Origin: Kosakonia radicincitans DSM 16656
GTDB taxonomy: Bacteria > Pseudomonadota > Gammaproteobacteria > Enterobacterales > Enterobacteriaceae
NCBI RefSeq assembly: GCF_000280495.2
Contig: NZ_CP018016.1
Location: forward strand, 1,302,001-1,366,000
Reading direction: 5' to 3'
DNA: 64,000 bases
In this document: positions 38,996 through 49,319 of the stretch, piece by piece
Position numbering within the stretch: the first letter of the stretch is position 1
How the letters are laid out: each line of letters starts with the position of its first letter
Position numbers and translations under genes: made by a program
The notes under the pieces: generated by a model
What the model was told of the DNA's origin: nothing
Databases searched by the model: none
Seen by the model: only the letters and a program-made list of their open reading frames with translations

Positions 38996-40351
38996 TTAAA
39001 GAATACGGCTTATCAGCTTATCGATGCGGATACGGCGCAATCGGCGAATAAGTTTGCGTACCTTTACCGGATAATCCGCAATGCTTTGCAAATCACGATA
39101 ATGATTCACCACGGTCGTATGCGTGCGGATAAGCTCCAGCTCTTTGTCGCGCTGGGCCGCCAGTTCATGTTTCGGATCGTGGATCAGGATGGCGTTTTCC
39201 AGATCCAGCCGCCAAGCGCGGGGGTTCAGGTTGTTACCTGTCAGCAGGATCCATTCGTCATCCACCCACATTCCTTTCAGGTGATAGCTGTTATCATCAT
39301 CTTTCCATAAACGCACAACTAGCTGATCGGTGTTAACGTAATACTGTAGCCGGCTCAGGAAACGACGCAGATTGATTTCATACAGATAAGGCAGCGCGCC
39401 GATGATTTTGAACGGTTGATCTTCCGGAATGAAAAAGTCATTCGCCGTTTTGTCGCCAACGATAATTTCCACTTTTTTACCATCGCGCAGTAGCTGGATA
39501 ATGTTACGCACCAGCACCGCAGGCAGGTTGAAGTAGGGGGTACAGATCGTCAGCTTGTGCTCTGCACACGGCATCAGATGGAAAATAGTTTTGTTCAGCA
39601 GGCTGGATTTACCCAGACCGACCAGCGGCGTGACCGCCAGCTGATCGTTATCCGCATTGCCCTGGAAATGGTATGTGGCATCGCGTAGCTCCTGACGGAA
39701 CAGACGAATATCGTTTTTGATTTCCGGGCTTTTCGGACGCTGAGCATTATCAAGACGATTTACGCCGCGCCCCTGAATCAGATTCTGATCGACCCAGTTA
39801 CGAATGATATCCGCCATTTGCGGGTTGCGGATCAACTGATAGCGGTCATAGCGATATTTATCGTGCTGATGCAAATAGACATCATTGAGGCTTGCGCCGC
39901 TGTAAAGCACGCTGTCATCAATGATAAATCCTTTGAAATGCAGCACGCCGAGCGCTTCACGCGTATTCACAGGAACGCCATAAACCGGGACCACAACGTC
40001 CGGATTTTCCTGAGCAAGGCGGCAGTACCAGTCGGCGTTGGTATTGGATGCTGCTGCGCCAATGCGGCCACGCTGGGCGCGGTGCCAGTCGACAAGCACA
40101 CAGACATCCAGTTCCGGGCGTTGGCGCTTGGCTTCATACAGCGCATGCAGAATTCCTTTCCCGCCATCGTCCTGTTCCAGGTACAGGGCGATGATATAGA
40201 TCCGGCGCGTAGCACTGGCGATTTTCGCCAGCAGCGTCTCCCTGAAATCAGCGGGTGAGTAGAAAAACTCTATGTCATCAACTGACTGAGCAATCTTGGG
40301 GAGTTGGGCAAGGTGTTGTTGATGTTTATTACGCTTAAATTTTGACAACAT
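38996..40351 (-). CDS. pssA: Phosphatidylserine synthase
   Basis: A 451-residue enzyme matching E. coli PssA. Two phospholipase-D-type HKD motifs are visible: HFKGFIIDD (about 138) and HLKGMWVDD (about 357). It makes phosphatidylserine from CDP-diacylglycerol and serine, the committed step to phosphatidylethanolamine, and is ribosome- and membrane-associated with a basic C-terminus (RKLIRRLRRIRIDKLISRIL). The start at 40351 gives the E. coli N-terminus. Confidence 0.98.
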   Translation of the reverse strand: MLSKFKRNKHQQHLAQLPKIAQSVDDIEFFYSPADFRETLLAKIASATRRIYIIALYLEQDDGGKGILHALYEAKRQRPELDVCVLVDWHRAQRGRIGAAASNTNADWYCRLAQENPDVVVPVYGVPVNTREALGVLHFKGFIIDDSVLYSGASLNDVYLHQHDKYRYDRYQLIRNPQMADIIRNWVDQNLIQGRGVNRLDNAQRPKSPEIKNDIRLFRQELRDATYHFQGNADNDQLAVTPLVGLGKSSLLNKTIFHLMPCAEHKLTICTPYFNLPAVLVRNIIQLLRDGKKVEIIVGDKTANDFFIPEDQPFKIIGALPYLYEINLRRFLSRLQYYVNTDQLVVRLWKDDDNSYHLKGMWVDDEWILLTGNNLNPRAWRLDLENAILIHDPKHELAAQRDKELELIRTHTTVVNHYRDLQSIADYPVKVRKLIRRLRRIRIDKLISRIL

Positions 40352-40464
40352 CACAGTGCGTTTCTTCTCTGTTTATTGAAGGGTCTTCTGTACCATGCAG
40401 ACGACATAAGCGGGCAATAATAACACCGTGCCTGCTAAAGTAGTCAACATTTCCAGTACCTTAC

Positions 40465-43125
40465 TCAGGATTCATCCGTCTTCATGAGTTGGAGAGACAA
40501 TCCCACAATGCCATCTTCCAGCTGAATATCAACGTCAAATCCCAGTTTACGCGCCAGCGTCACCATGCCGCGATTGTTGGGCATAGTAATACCATTCAAG
40601 CGCTTAAGTCCGTGATCCCGGGTATAACTGATAAGCTTCTCAAGTAAACGTCGACCAAGCCCGAGCCCTTTCAAATCGGAACGAACCAGCACAGCAAATT
40701 CAGCGTCGATATTATCCGGGTCGGAAATCGCACGCGTAACGCCCAGAATTTCTTCACCTTGATCTGTGCGGCGTACTGCAACAAATGCCATTTCCCGATC
40801 GTAGTCGATCTGCGTCATATTCGCTAAATCATCATGGGTAAATTCGTTGATCTCGCTAAAGTAACGGTAGTAAAGATCCTCTTTTGTCACCTGGGCGATA
40901 AAGCGCTGTAGCTGAGGCTCATCTTCCGGAAGAATCGGGCGGAACAGGCACCGCTCGCCATTTTTCATCTCCACCTCTTCTTCCAGATGCTGAGGATAGG
41001 GACGTATAGCGAGACGCGTTTCACCGTTTCCGGCGGCGGAGGAAATGGCCATGGTTACATCCAGCGCGGTAAATTCGCTACCGGAGGCAAGTAAAGGATG
41101 AATATCCAGCCGCTCAATTTCCGGGCAATCAACAATCAGATTCGAAACCTGCACCAGAAACTGGCTTAAGCCGGCAATATCCAGCGAGCGTAACGCGCTG
41201 CGCCCGCGGATCTTTTTACTTTTAATCGCCTGGATCACCAGATAACGGGCGAGATTCATATTCAGCGGCGGTAGCGCAACGGCGGCCTGATCTTCTGCCC
41301 GCCACTCAACGCCGCCTTCGCCTAACATAATCAACGGGCCGAACACAGGATCATGTTCGACAACCACTCGCAGTTCCTGCGCCCCCGCGCGGTTTGCCAT
41401 GCTTTGCACCTGCAAACCGTGAATACGCGCCTGCGGCCAATTCATTTTCACACGATCGATAATTGCATCCGCTGCCTGCTGCACCTCGTTCGCTGTGCGC
41501 AGATAAAGCATCACCCCCTGAACTTCGGATTTATGAGGAATATCCGGCGAACGCAATTTTAAGGCGACCGGGTAACCGATCTGTTCGGCAATGTGCACGG
41601 CTTCAGCGCTGTCACTGGCAATCCATGTCGGCAGAGTTTGTAGCCCCCAGGCACCTAAAATCGGCTGGACTTCATGAGTATCCAGCGTCGTTGCGCCCTC
41701 CATCAACGCTTGCTGCAACAGATGATGCGCTTCGGCGGTATTCGCCGTCATGCTGAGGGATATCGCGGGTGTTTCGCGGAGTTGTTTCTGGTTGCGTCGA
41801 TACTCCACCATGTGCATGAACGCCGTAATGGTGCCTTCAGGCGTGCGGTAAGTGGGTAAACCCGCTTCGCTAAACAGGCGTCGCGCTTCCTGCGAAGAAA
41901 ATTCGCCGCACCAGTTGGTCAGCACCGTCACATATTTCCCGCGCGGATGTTTGTTCAGTGCGTCGATCAATGTTACTGCGCTTTCACTGCCCGGCGCGGC
42001 GGCGCTGGGCGCATGGATCACCATCAACGCGTCGTAATCCTGGCTGTCGAGCAAAATATTAAGCGCTGCGACATAACGCTCATTACCGGCATCATCGCGT
42101 AAATCAAGCGGGTTACCGGGGACGACGTAATCCGGTAATGCTGTGTGCAAACGGGCCAGCGTCTCTGCGCTGAGCGCCGCCAGTTTGCCATTACGCAGCC
42201 AAAGTTCATCCAGCGCCAGCGCTGCCGGCGCGGCGCCATTACTGACGATCATCAGGCGCTCACCACGCAGCGGACGCATATGGCTGAGCGTTTCTACCGC
42301 GGAAAACAGTTCATGTGTATCCTGGACACGCAGCAAGCCAGCTCGCTGAATCGCAGCATCCCAGGCGGGATCAAGACCAGAATGCACCTGCAATAATCGC
42401 TGCGCTTCCGGGCTGCGGCCGCTTTTGATAACCAGAATAGGTTTATTTCGTGATGCGCTGCGGGCGGCGGAGACAAAGCGACGCGCGTCGCTTAAATGTT
42501 CCAGATAGAGCAGAATGGCGCTGGTTTTACTGTCCCGCGCGAGAAAATCCAGCAATTCGTCAACATCGATATCCAGGCTATCACCCAGCGCGATGAAGTA
42601 AGAAAATCCCATCTCGCGCTGTTGCGCCCAGTCGAGGATTGTATTCGACACTGCCGCTGACTGGGAGATAAACGCCAGTTTGCCGCGCGTAATCGGCACC
42701 GGCGAAAAACTGGCGTTCAGCCCCTGCCACGGAGCCAGTAAACCGAGGCTGTTCGGGCCGAGCAGGCGCATCTGATAGCGTGCCGCGCAGGCCAGAAGAA
42801 GCGAATGCTGTTCGGGAGGCGCCGAGAGAATAATGCAGGTTTTGCAGCCTTTTTGCCCCAGAGCATCAAGCAGTTCAAGGTTGCGTTTGGCGTGCGTGCA
42901 TAGCACCGCCAGATCGGGCGTAAACGGCAGGCTGGCGACATCCGGCCAGGCCAGCACGCCCTGAACCGCTTTATAAGCGGGCGTGACCGGCAATACCGGC
43001 CCGGCAAATCCTCCCGCCAGTAAATTGCGCATCATCAGAAAACCTGCGCGATCCGGCTTCATTGACGCGCCCACCACCGCAATCGATCGGGGACGTAATA
43101 ACGCTTCCAGCCCTCGTTGGCTCAT
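40465..43125 (-). CDS. patZ: Protein lysine acetyltransferase PatZ
   Basis: An 886-residue protein, identical in length to E. coli PatZ (YfiQ/Pka). The first 700 residues resemble NDP-forming acyl-CoA synthetases (CoA-binding domain about 1-130, ATP-grasp region about 490-700) and sense acetyl-CoA. The last 150 are a GNAT acetyltransferase domain (LKGLGLGRRLLEKLISYTRD). It acetylates and inactivates acetyl-CoA synthetase. Confidence 0.97.
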   Translation of the reverse strand: MSQRGLEALLRPRSIAVVGASMKPDRAGFLMMRNLLAGGFAGPVLPVTPAYKAVQGVLAWPDVASLPFTPDLAVLCTHAKRNLELLDALGQKGCKTCIILSAPPEQHSLLLACAARYQMRLLGPNSLGLLAPWQGLNASFSPVPITRGKLAFISQSAAVSNTILDWAQQREMGFSYFIALGDSLDIDVDELLDFLARDSKTSAILLYLEHLSDARRFVSAARSASRNKPILVIKSGRSPEAQRLLQVHSGLDPAWDAAIQRAGLLRVQDTHELFSAVETLSHMRPLRGERLMIVSNGAAPAALALDELWLRNGKLAALSAETLARLHTALPDYVVPGNPLDLRDDAGNERYVAALNILLDSQDYDALMVIHAPSAAAPGSESAVTLIDALNKHPRGKYVTVLTNWCGEFSSQEARRLFSEAGLPTYRTPEGTITAFMHMVEYRRNQKQLRETPAISLSMTANTAEAHHLLQQALMEGATTLDTHEVQPILGAWGLQTLPTWIASDSAEAVHIAEQIGYPVALKLRSPDIPHKSEVQGVMLYLRTANEVQQAADAIIDRVKMNWPQARIHGLQVQSMANRAGAQELRVVVEHDPVFGPLIMLGEGGVEWRAEDQAAVALPPLNMNLARYLVIQAIKSKKIRGRSALRSLDIAGLSQFLVQVSNLIVDCPEIERLDIHPLLASGSEFTALDVTMAISSAAGNGETRLAIRPYPQHLEEEVEMKNGERCLFRPILPEDEPQLQRFIAQVTKEDLYYRYFSEINEFTHDDLANMTQIDYDREMAFVAVRRTDQGEEILGVTRAISDPDNIDAEFAVLVRSDLKGLGLGRRLLEKLISYTRDHGLKRLNGITMPNNRGMVTLARKLGFDVDIQLEDGIVGLSLQLMKTDES

Positions 43126-43157
43126 ACCGGCCTCCGCTTAAGAGAGATCCGATGATT

Positions 43158-43856
43158 CTAAACGTTTTCAGTTGCGTTTGCTGTGATAGCGGATGGATGG
43201 CGTGTTTTACCTGCCAGATAACGTTCGCGAAAGAGCGCGAAATGTTCGCCGAGTGCCTGTGCGGCTGCGTTGTCGCGCGCGATATCCAGCAGCGCAATCG
43301 CCACTTCCGCAGTGCAATATTGGTCGTCGGCATGCGCTTCCCGCAGGTGGTAAGCGGAAACTCGCGAGAGATCCACAGAGATAACCGGCAGCGCATCCAG
43401 ATAAGGGCTTTTGCGGAACATTTTACGCGCTTCGGTCCAGGTACCGTCCAGCATAATAAACAGCGGTGGTTTGCCTGACGGCGGCGCGCTCAGCACCTGG
43501 CGTTCGCTGCCCGCATAAGAGGCGGGAAATACCACCATTGGCTGATGCGTCTCACTGCGGCAGAGATCGATAAGTGCCTGCGGCGGTTCGGTGCGCGACC
43601 ACTGAAAAGCCAGCGTATCGGGTAACACGTCGGCGATCAGCCTTCCGGTATTGCTCGGTTTCATCGGTTCGGTATCGAACATCACCAGGCAGAAACGGCT
43701 GTTGGCGGTTGCGGGTTTTAACGTCTCGCACAGGCACTGGCGCAGCGGCAGCAGGCAACGCTGGCAGCGACGGATACGGTTACCACGGGCAAGAAACGGA
43801 CGCGTCGAACGGGCAAGGCGTTCGGCACGGAGTCGAAGAACAGCGTTTTCGGTCAT
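43158..43856 (-). CDS. tapT: tRNA-uridine aminocarboxypropyltransferase
   Basis: A 232-residue DTW-domain protein equal to E. coli YfiP/TapT, which puts the acp3 group on U47 of tRNAs using S-adenosylmethionine. The signature DGTWTEARKMF is at about 137-147, and Cys motifs CQRCLLPLRQCLCE (about 32-45) probably bind zinc. It lies 32 bp upstream of patZ on the same strand. Confidence 0.94.
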   Translation of the reverse strand: MTENAVLRLRAERLARSTRPFLARGNRIRRCQRCLLPLRQCLCETLKPATANSRFCLVMFDTEPMKPSNTGRLIADVLPDTLAFQWSRTEPPQALIDLCRSETHQPMVVFPASYAGSERQVLSAPPSGKPPLFIMLDGTWTEARKMFRKSPYLDALPVISVDLSRVSAYHLREAHADDQYCTAEVAIALLDIARDNAAAQALGEHFALFRERYLAGKTRHPSAITANATENV

Positions 43857-43925
43857 GGGGATTGCGCAATAAAAACGCCATTGTCGCAGAGCTGAAAACG
43901 GGGCACAAGATGCGCCCCGACGGGA

Positions 43926-44345
43926 TCACAGTGATTCGTTGAGCCAACTGTCGAACGGTGCTTTTGGCACGGCACCGCTGAGCATGTCGACAACTTCACC
44001 ATTTTTGAACAGCATAATGGTTGGAATACTGCGAATGCGGAAGCGCGCGCTCAGTTCACGTTCAGCTTCGGTGTTCACTTTGACAAATCGCACTTTGCCG
44101 CTGCGTTCTTCCGCCACATCTTCAAAAATCGGCGCAAAACTGCGGCACGGGCCGCACCATGGCGCCCAAAAATCAACGACCACGGGCAGATCGTCTTTCA
44201 GTAATTTATCCAGCGTTTCACCGGTAGCGTTGATCACATCTCCATCGAACAGCTCGTGTCCACAGCGTCCACATTTTGCGCCGTCGTTCATTCTCTCTTC
44301 GGGAATGCGGTTCAGCGCCTGACAGCTTGCACATACGGTATTCAT
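43926..44345 (-). CDS. trxC: Thioredoxin 2
   Basis: A 139-residue thioredoxin with the extra N-terminal zinc domain of TrxC (CASC at 5-8 and CGRC) and active site WCGPC near residue 75. It reduces disulphides in the cytoplasm; in E. coli it is induced by OxyR. The start at 44345 matches E. coli. The 200-bp gap to divergent yfiF contains an A/T-rich region but no site I can assign. Confidence 0.97.
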   Translation of the reverse strand: MNTVCASCQALNRIPEERMNDGAKCGRCGHELFDGDVINATGETLDKLLKDDLPVVVDFWAPWCGPCRSFAPIFEDVAEERSGKVRFVKVNTEAERELSARFRIRSIPTIMLFKNGEVVDMLSGAVPKAPFDSWLNESL

Positions 44346-44551
44346 AACTAACCTCAGGAAAAGCGATGGTACAGAGCGGCATGACTGCCGGTATGTTTCT
44401 ACTATGTTACATATTATTAATAAGAAGGTTTTAAACGACAATGCGTTTTGTTCAATGAATACAATAGTCGATAGCTTTTGAACGAATTAATGGCGAAGCG
44501 CAAGGACATCAGGTAATCTGCGCGCTTCGCGCAGCGCTGGTGGAGAAAAGC

Positions 44552-45649
44552 ATGAACGATGAATTAAAGAACAAAAGCGGCAAGGTCAAAGTGATGTATG
44601 TCCGCAGTGATGATGATTCCGATAAACGTGGCCAAAACCCGCGCACCGGGAAAGGGCCAGCACGTGCAGGATCGTCGTCTCGTGCCGGAGATGACCGTCG
44701 TACTGCCCGCGATGATCGTGGCCGCCCTGGCCGTGATGACAGGGGCCGTTCTGCTCGCGACAACAATAGTCGCCGCCCGCAGCGAGACAATTACAGTGAA
44801 CGTGGTGATTCACCGTGGCGTACCGTTTCCCGCGCACCGGGCGACGACACGCCGGAGAAACCGGATCACGGCGGTATCAGCGGTAAAAGCTTTATCGATC
44901 CCGAAGTGCTGCGTCGTCAGCGCGCGGAAGAGACGCGCGTATACGGCGAAAACGCCTGCCAGGCGCTGTTCAGCAGCCGTCCTGAATCCATTGTTCGCGC
45001 CTGGTTTGTGCAGAGCGTAACACCGCGTTTTAAAGAAGCCCTGCGCTGGATGGCGGCAAACCGCAAAGCCTACCATGTGGTGGATGACGAAGAACTGGAG
45101 AAAGCGTCCGGGACGGAACATCACGGCGGTGTCTGCTTCCTGATTAAAAAACGCAATGGTCTGAGCGTGCAGAAATGGGTGGCGAACGCCGGTGAAGAGG
45201 ATTGCGTGCTGGCGCTCGAAGATGTCGGCAACCCGCATAACCTCGGCGCGATTATGCGTAGCTGCGCGCACTTTGGCGTCAAAGGCGTAGTGTTGCAGGA
45301 TGCTGGGGTGATTGAATCTGGCGCTGCAGTGCGTACCGCAGAAGGCGGAGCCGAACACGTTCAGGCAATTACTGGCGACAGCTTTGCTGATGCGCTGGAA
45401 GATTTCCGTCAGGCCGGTTATGCGCTGGTAACGACTTCCAGCCACAACGGCACGCCGCTGTTCAAAGCGACGTTACCGAAAAAAATGGTACTGGTACTGG
45501 GCCAGGAGCGCGATGGGTTATCTGATGCGACGCTTTCCCGCGCGGATCTGAGCGTCTCGATTGAGGGTACCGGCAACGTTGAAAGCCTCAATGTTTCTGT
45601 GGCAACCGGCGTGTTGCTGGCAGAATGGTGGCGGCAGAACAAAGCCTGA
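44552..45649 (+). CDS. yfiF: SpoU-family RNA 2'-O-methyltransferase YfiF
   Basis: A 365-residue protein with a SPOUT catalytic domain at the C-terminus ([47 protein letters not shown]) and a SpoU substrate-binding domain before it. The substrate is not established. Between residues 33 and 90 lies an Arg/Asp/Gly-rich disordered segment with near-repeats ([17 protein letters not shown]). It makes the protein about 20 residues longer than E. coli YfiF (345). The start was set at the ATG with GGAGAA upstream. Confidence 0.94.
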   Translation: MNDELKNKSGKVKVMYVRSDDDSDKRGQNPRTGKGPARAGSSSRAGDDRRTARDDRGRPGRDDRGRSARDNNSRRPQRDNYSERGDSPWRTVSRAPGDDTPEKPDHGGISGKSFIDPEVLRRQRAEETRVYGENACQALFSSRPESIVRAWFVQSVTPRFKEALRWMAANRKAYHVVDDEELEKASGTEHHGGVCFLIKKRNGLSVQKWVANAGEEDCVLALEDVGNPHNLGAIMRSCAHFGVKGVVLQDAGVIESGAAVRTAEGGAEHVQAITGDSFADALEDFRQAGYALVTTSSHNGTPLFKATLPKKMVLVLGQERDGLSDATLSRADLSVSIEGTGNVESLNVSVATGVLLAEWWRQNKA

Positions 45650-45665
45650 CGTTAGCCAGCAGAGT

Positions 45666-45696
45666 AAAAAAGCCAGCGCAATGCTGGCTTTTTTTT
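45666..45696. terminator. Bidirectional terminator between yfiF and ung
   Basis: AAAAAGCCAGC-GCAAT-GCTGGCTTTTT serves both converging genes. Confidence 0.92.
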
Positions 45697-46384
45697 ATTC
45701 GGTTTCCGCGGGCAGAGTCGGCATCCAGTCGATCGGCTGCTCTCCATGCCGCTCCAGCCACTGATTTGCCAGCGCAAAGTGATTGCAGCCAAAGAAACCG
45801 CGATGCGCAGAGAGCGGCGATGGGTGCGGTGCGCGCAAAACATGGTGGCGGGATTTGTCGATAATCGCCCCTTTCTTCTGCGCATGCGAACCCCAGAGTA
45901 AAAACACGACGCCTTCCCGATGTTCATTAATCAGTGCGATCACTTTGTCGGTAAAGGTTTCCCAGCCGAGACTGGCATGCGAATGCGCCTGGCCGGCGCG
46001 TACCGTCAGCACGGTGTTGAGCAGCAATACGCCCTGGCGCGCCCAGCTCTCCAGATAACCATGCTGCGGCCGCACGAAGCCCGGTATGGTGTTTTCCAGC
46101 TCTTTATACATATTCAGCAGGGAAGGTGGGATGGCGATACCGGGGCGCACAGAAAATGCCAGGCCGTGTGCCTGACCAGGACCGTGATAGGGATCCTGCC
46201 CCAGAATCACCACTTTAACGTTGCCCAGTTCGGTAAAACGGAAAGCGTTAAACACATCTTTCTGCGGTGGGTAGATGGTCATTCCGGACTGCCGCTCAGC
46301 CGCAACCGTACTGAGAGTGTTAATAAAGTAGGGCTGCTGTTTTTCTTCTGCCAGCACATCATGCCATGTTAATGAGGTGGTCAT
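45695..46384 (-). CDS. ung: Uracil-DNA glycosylase
   Basis: A 229-residue family 1 uracil-DNA glycosylase, the E. coli length. The water-activating motif [17 protein letters not shown] includes the catalytic Asp near 64; the DNA-intercalating loop [13 protein letters not shown] includes the catalytic His near 187. It removes uracil from DNA. The start at 46384 matches E. coli. Confidence 0.98.
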   Translation of the reverse strand: MTTSLTWHDVLAEEKQQPYFINTLSTVAAERQSGMTIYPPQKDVFNAFRFTELGNVKVVILGQDPYHGPGQAHGLAFSVRPGIAIPPSLLNMYKELENTIPGFVRPQHGYLESWARQGVLLLNTVLTVRAGQAHSHASLGWETFTDKVIALINEHREGVVFLLWGSHAQKKGAIIDKSRHHVLRAPHPSPLSAHRGFFGCNHFALANQWLERHGEQPIDWMPTLPAETE

Positions 46385-46696
46385 CCCGCTCTCCTGCGAA
46401 GTTGGTTCCCCGTAGCTTAACTGCTTCTTTCGGCAGAACAAAATTCACCGTCGGCTTTTGCAGAATTTACTCAAAAAAATTTGAAAATTTACAAATGTTT
46501 TAAGATGGTCCGAAACGCGTAACTTGATATAAAACAAGTATATTCCCTAATCACCATTTTTAGTGTGTGGTTTTTATTGATTTAAATCAAAGAATGCGGG
46601 GTGTCAGACTGGTATATAAACAATCAGACAACAATGGTTTTACCAATTGGCCGGGAAAACCGGCTGATCGAATAATGTGCCGAAGGGAGGCAAATC
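46385..46696. other. ung-grcA intergenic region
   Basis: These 312 bp are A/T-rich and hold the divergent promoters of ung and grcA. Apart from the FNR site and grcA -10 box I see no gene or repeat. Confidence 0.6.
46577..46618 (+). promoter_or_regulatory. FNR site and promoter of grcA
   Basis: TTGAT-TTAA-ATCAA (46577-46590) is a perfect FNR site. TATATA (46613-46618) fits a -10 box, which places the FNR site at about -41, the classic activating position. Confidence 0.85.
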
Positions 46697-47080
46697 ATGA
46701 TTACTGGTATCCAGATTACTAAAGCTGCAAACGACAACCTGTTGAACTCGTTCTGGCTGCTTGATAGCGAAAAAGGCGAAGCACGTTGCGTCTGTGCAAA
46801 AGGTGGTTTCGCGGAAGATGAAGTGGTTGCGGTCAACAAACTGGGCGCTATCGAATATCGTGAAATTCCGATGGAAGTAAAACCGGAAGTGCGTGTGGAA
46901 GGCGGTCAGCACCTGAACGTGAACGTTCTGCGTCGTGAAACGCTGCTTGATGCCGTTGAGCATCCGGAAAAATACCCGCAGCTGACCATTCGTGTATCCG
47001 GTTATGCAGTACGTTTTAACTCGCTGACGCCGGAACAGCAGCGCGATGTTATTGCTCGTACCTTTACTGAAAGCCTGTAA
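46697..47080 (+). CDS. grcA: Autonomous glycyl radical cofactor
   Basis: A 127-residue protein equal in length to E. coli GrcA (YfiD). It resembles the C-terminus of pyruvate formate-lyase, with the radical Gly at 102 in RVSGYAVRF. It replaces the damaged end of PflB after oxygen exposure. The FNR site upstream fits anaerobic induction. Confidence 0.97.
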   Translation: MITGIQITKAANDNLLNSFWLLDSEKGEARCVCAKGGFAEDEVVAVNKLGAIEYREIPMEVKPEVRVEGGQHLNVNVLRRETLLDAVEHPEKYPQLTIRVSGYAVRFNSLTPEQQRDVIARTFTESL

Positions 47081-47094
47081 TTTCAGGCTGATAT

Positions 47095-47125
47095 AAAAAA
47101 CGCCGGGATATCCCGGCGTTTTTTT
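47095..47125. terminator. Bidirectional terminator between grcA and srmB
   Basis: AAAAACGCCGGGATATCCCGGCGTTTTT is a palindromic hairpin with A and T runs serving both converging genes. Confidence 0.93.
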
Positions 47126-48452
47126 ATTCTTCTGTTTTTTGCTGCTCGCTGTTTGCAGCACTGGGTTTGCGTCGCTTACCGATGTTTTTGGTATCGCGAT
47201 GGCGTTGCTTCACGCGCGGCTTCTCTTTCTCTTTTTTCTTCTCTTCGCGTTTGGCCAGCACTTTTTTCGACGGCTTGCCTTTCAGCTTCTCGCTTGGCAC
47301 TCGTGTTGTCGGGCGCAGTTCGTCCACGACGCGGGCTTTCAGCGGCTCTTCAACGTAACGGCCTACTTTGCCCAGCAACAGATGATCGTGCGCTTCAACC
47401 AGGGAGATAGCTGCGCCTTTGCGACCGGCGCGGCCGGTACGGCCAATACGGTGCAGGTAGGTGTCGCCACTGCGCGGCATATCGAAGTTAATGACGTGGC
47501 TGACATCCGGAATGTCGATACCACGCGCAGCGACATCGGTGGCGATCAGCACATTGACGCGACCGTCGGTCAGACGTTTGATCGCTTCGTTGCGCTTCAC
47601 CTGTACCATCTCGCCTTCGAGATAGCAGTTATTGATGCCCGCTTCGCGCAGCCAGCCTGCCAGCTCATGCACGCGTTCACGTTTACGCACGAAGACGATA
47701 GAACGGCTGACTTCCGGCTGTTTTAGCAGGTGTATCAGCAGTGCAGTTTTGTGTTCAAGGTTGTCGGCGCGGTAGTACCACTGGTGAATTTTCTTACGTT
47801 CGCGCGTTGACGGTGTGGCGGAGACTTCGACGGGATCTTCCAGCAGACGTTCGGCGAAATTTTTGATCGCGTCGCCTTCAAGCGTTGCGGAAAACAGCAT
47901 CGTCTGTTTGCGCCAGCGAGTTTCACCCGCGATGTGCTCGATATCCTGCGCGAAGCCCATATCCAGCATGCGATCGGCTTCATCGAGGATCAGCGTTTCT
48001 ACCGCACGACAGTCGAAGTTCTCTTCTTTAATGTATTGCAGCAGGCGACCGGTGGTGGCAACCACAATATCCTGATTTTCGCTGAACACTTCAGCGTGGT
48101 TCATATAGGCGACGCCGCCAGTAATGGTAGCGATATCCAGATGGGTATTCGCCGCCAGTTCACGGGCATGATCGGCAACCTGCATTGCCAGCTCGCGGGT
48201 TGGCGTCAGGATCAGAATACGCGGTGGGCCGGATTTCTTACGTGGAAAGTCCAGAAGGTGTTGCAACGCTGGCAGCAGATAGGCCGCCGTTTTACCGGTA
48301 CCAGTAGGCGCAGAACCAAGGACGTCACGCCCCTCAAGCGCAGGCGGAATGGCAGCTGCCTGGATAGCGGTTGGGCGCGTAAAGCCTTTATCCTGGAGCG
48401 CGTCCAGCAGGCTGTCGTCAAGTTCGAGTTCGGAAAAAGTCGTTACAGTCAT
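47124..48452 (-). CDS. srmB: ATP-dependent RNA helicase SrmB
   Basis: A 442-residue DEAD-box helicase (E. coli 444). Motifs: APTGTGKT (about 48), LDEADRML (about 154), SATL, and [10 protein letters not shown] in the second RecA domain, then a basic Lys/Arg/Glu-rich tail (from about 395). It acts early in 50S subunit assembly. It is divergent from trmN6, as in E. coli. Confidence 0.98.
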   Translation of the reverse strand: MTVTTFSELELDDSLLDALQDKGFTRPTAIQAAAIPPALEGRDVLGSAPTGTGKTAAYLLPALQHLLDFPRKKSGPPRILILTPTRELAMQVADHARELAANTHLDIATITGGVAYMNHAEVFSENQDIVVATTGRLLQYIKEENFDCRAVETLILDEADRMLDMGFAQDIEHIAGETRWRKQTMLFSATLEGDAIKNFAERLLEDPVEVSATPSTRERKKIHQWYYRADNLEHKTALLIHLLKQPEVSRSIVFVRKRERVHELAGWLREAGINNCYLEGEMVQVKRNEAIKRLTDGRVNVLIATDVAARGIDIPDVSHVINFDMPRSGDTYLHRIGRTGRAGRKGAAISLVEAHDHLLLGKVGRYVEEPLKARVVDELRPTTRVPSEKLKGKPSKKVLAKREEKKKEKEKPRVKQRHRDTKNIGKRRKPSAANSEQQKTEE

Positions 48453-48581
48453 GATCTACCTCTGTGTGGGGCGCTGATTATAGACGTTACGGCTGGAATC
48501 TTCATCTGTTGTCTGCTTATCGCTTTTCCGGCGCTTTGCTTTCACCTATGCTACGCCTGTTTCCGTATTGAGGTTGTAAAG

Positions 48582-49319
48582 ATGTCCCAGCCAAAGGCTC
48601 AGTTGCGCCGTGACGGCTTCACGTTTAAAGAATTCTTTGTTGCACACGATCGTTGCGCCATGAAAGTGGGCACTGATGGTTTGATGTTGGGTGCCTGGTC
48701 GCCAGTATCGAAAGCTCGGCATGTGCTGGATATCGGCACGGGCAGCGGTCTGTTGGCGCTGATGCTGGCGCAGCGGACCGGGCCGACGGTGACCATTGAT
48801 GCCGTCGAGCTTGATGAGCAGGCTGCTTCTCAGGCGCAGGAAAATGTGCAGGCATCGCCGTGGGCAGATCGTATCACCGTTCACGAGGCTGATATTCGCC
48901 AGTGGAGCAGTGAGAATACTGCGCGTTACGATCTGATTGTCAGCAATCCTCCTTATTTTGACGAAGGGGTAAAATGTGCGACGCCAGAACGCGATCGCGC
49001 GCGTTATACCACCACTCTGGATCATCAGGCATTGCTGGAAATTGCCGCTACACTGGTGACGGAAGAGGGTTTTTTCTGCGTTGTGCTGCCGATTGAAGCC
49101 AGCGAGCTTTTCACGCAGAAAGCGCTGGGTATAGGCTGGCATTTGCGTTTGCGAACCGATGTGTCAGAAACGGAAAGCCGTTTGCCGCATCGTGTCCTGC
49201 TGGCCTTCTCGCCGCGCGCCGGCGACGTGTTTGCCGACCGGCTGGCGATTCGTGGGCCGGATCAGCGCTATTCTGACAGCTACACCGCGCTGACCCAGAG
49301 CTTCTACTTGTTTATGTAA
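48582..49319 (+). CDS. trmN6: tRNA1(Val) A37 N6-methyltransferase
   Basis: A 245-residue methyltransferase matching E. coli TrmN6 (YfiC). A SAM-binding motif is at [13 protein letters not shown] (about 48) and the N6-adenine signature NPPY in SNPPYFD (about 123). The start at 48582 was chosen to match E. coli; the frame is open far upstream but overlaps srmB. The end overlaps nadB by 16 bp, tail to tail. Confidence 0.96.
   Translation: MSQPKAQLRRDGFTFKEFFVAHDRCAMKVGTDGLMLGAWSPVSKARHVLDIGTGSGLLALMLAQRTGPTVTIDAVELDEQAASQAQENVQASPWADRITVHEADIRQWSSENTARYDLIVSNPPYFDEGVKCATPERDRARYTTTLDHQALLEIAATLVTEEGFFCVVLPIEASELFTQKALGIGWHLRLRTDVSETESRLPHRVLLAFSPRAGDVFADRLAIRGPDQRYSDSYTALTQSFYLFM

Noticed and set aside
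47934..48581. In-frame extension upstream of trmN6 giving a 461-residue protein
   Set aside because: It overlaps srmB on the other strand; the ATG at 48582 gives the E. coli length and N-terminus.
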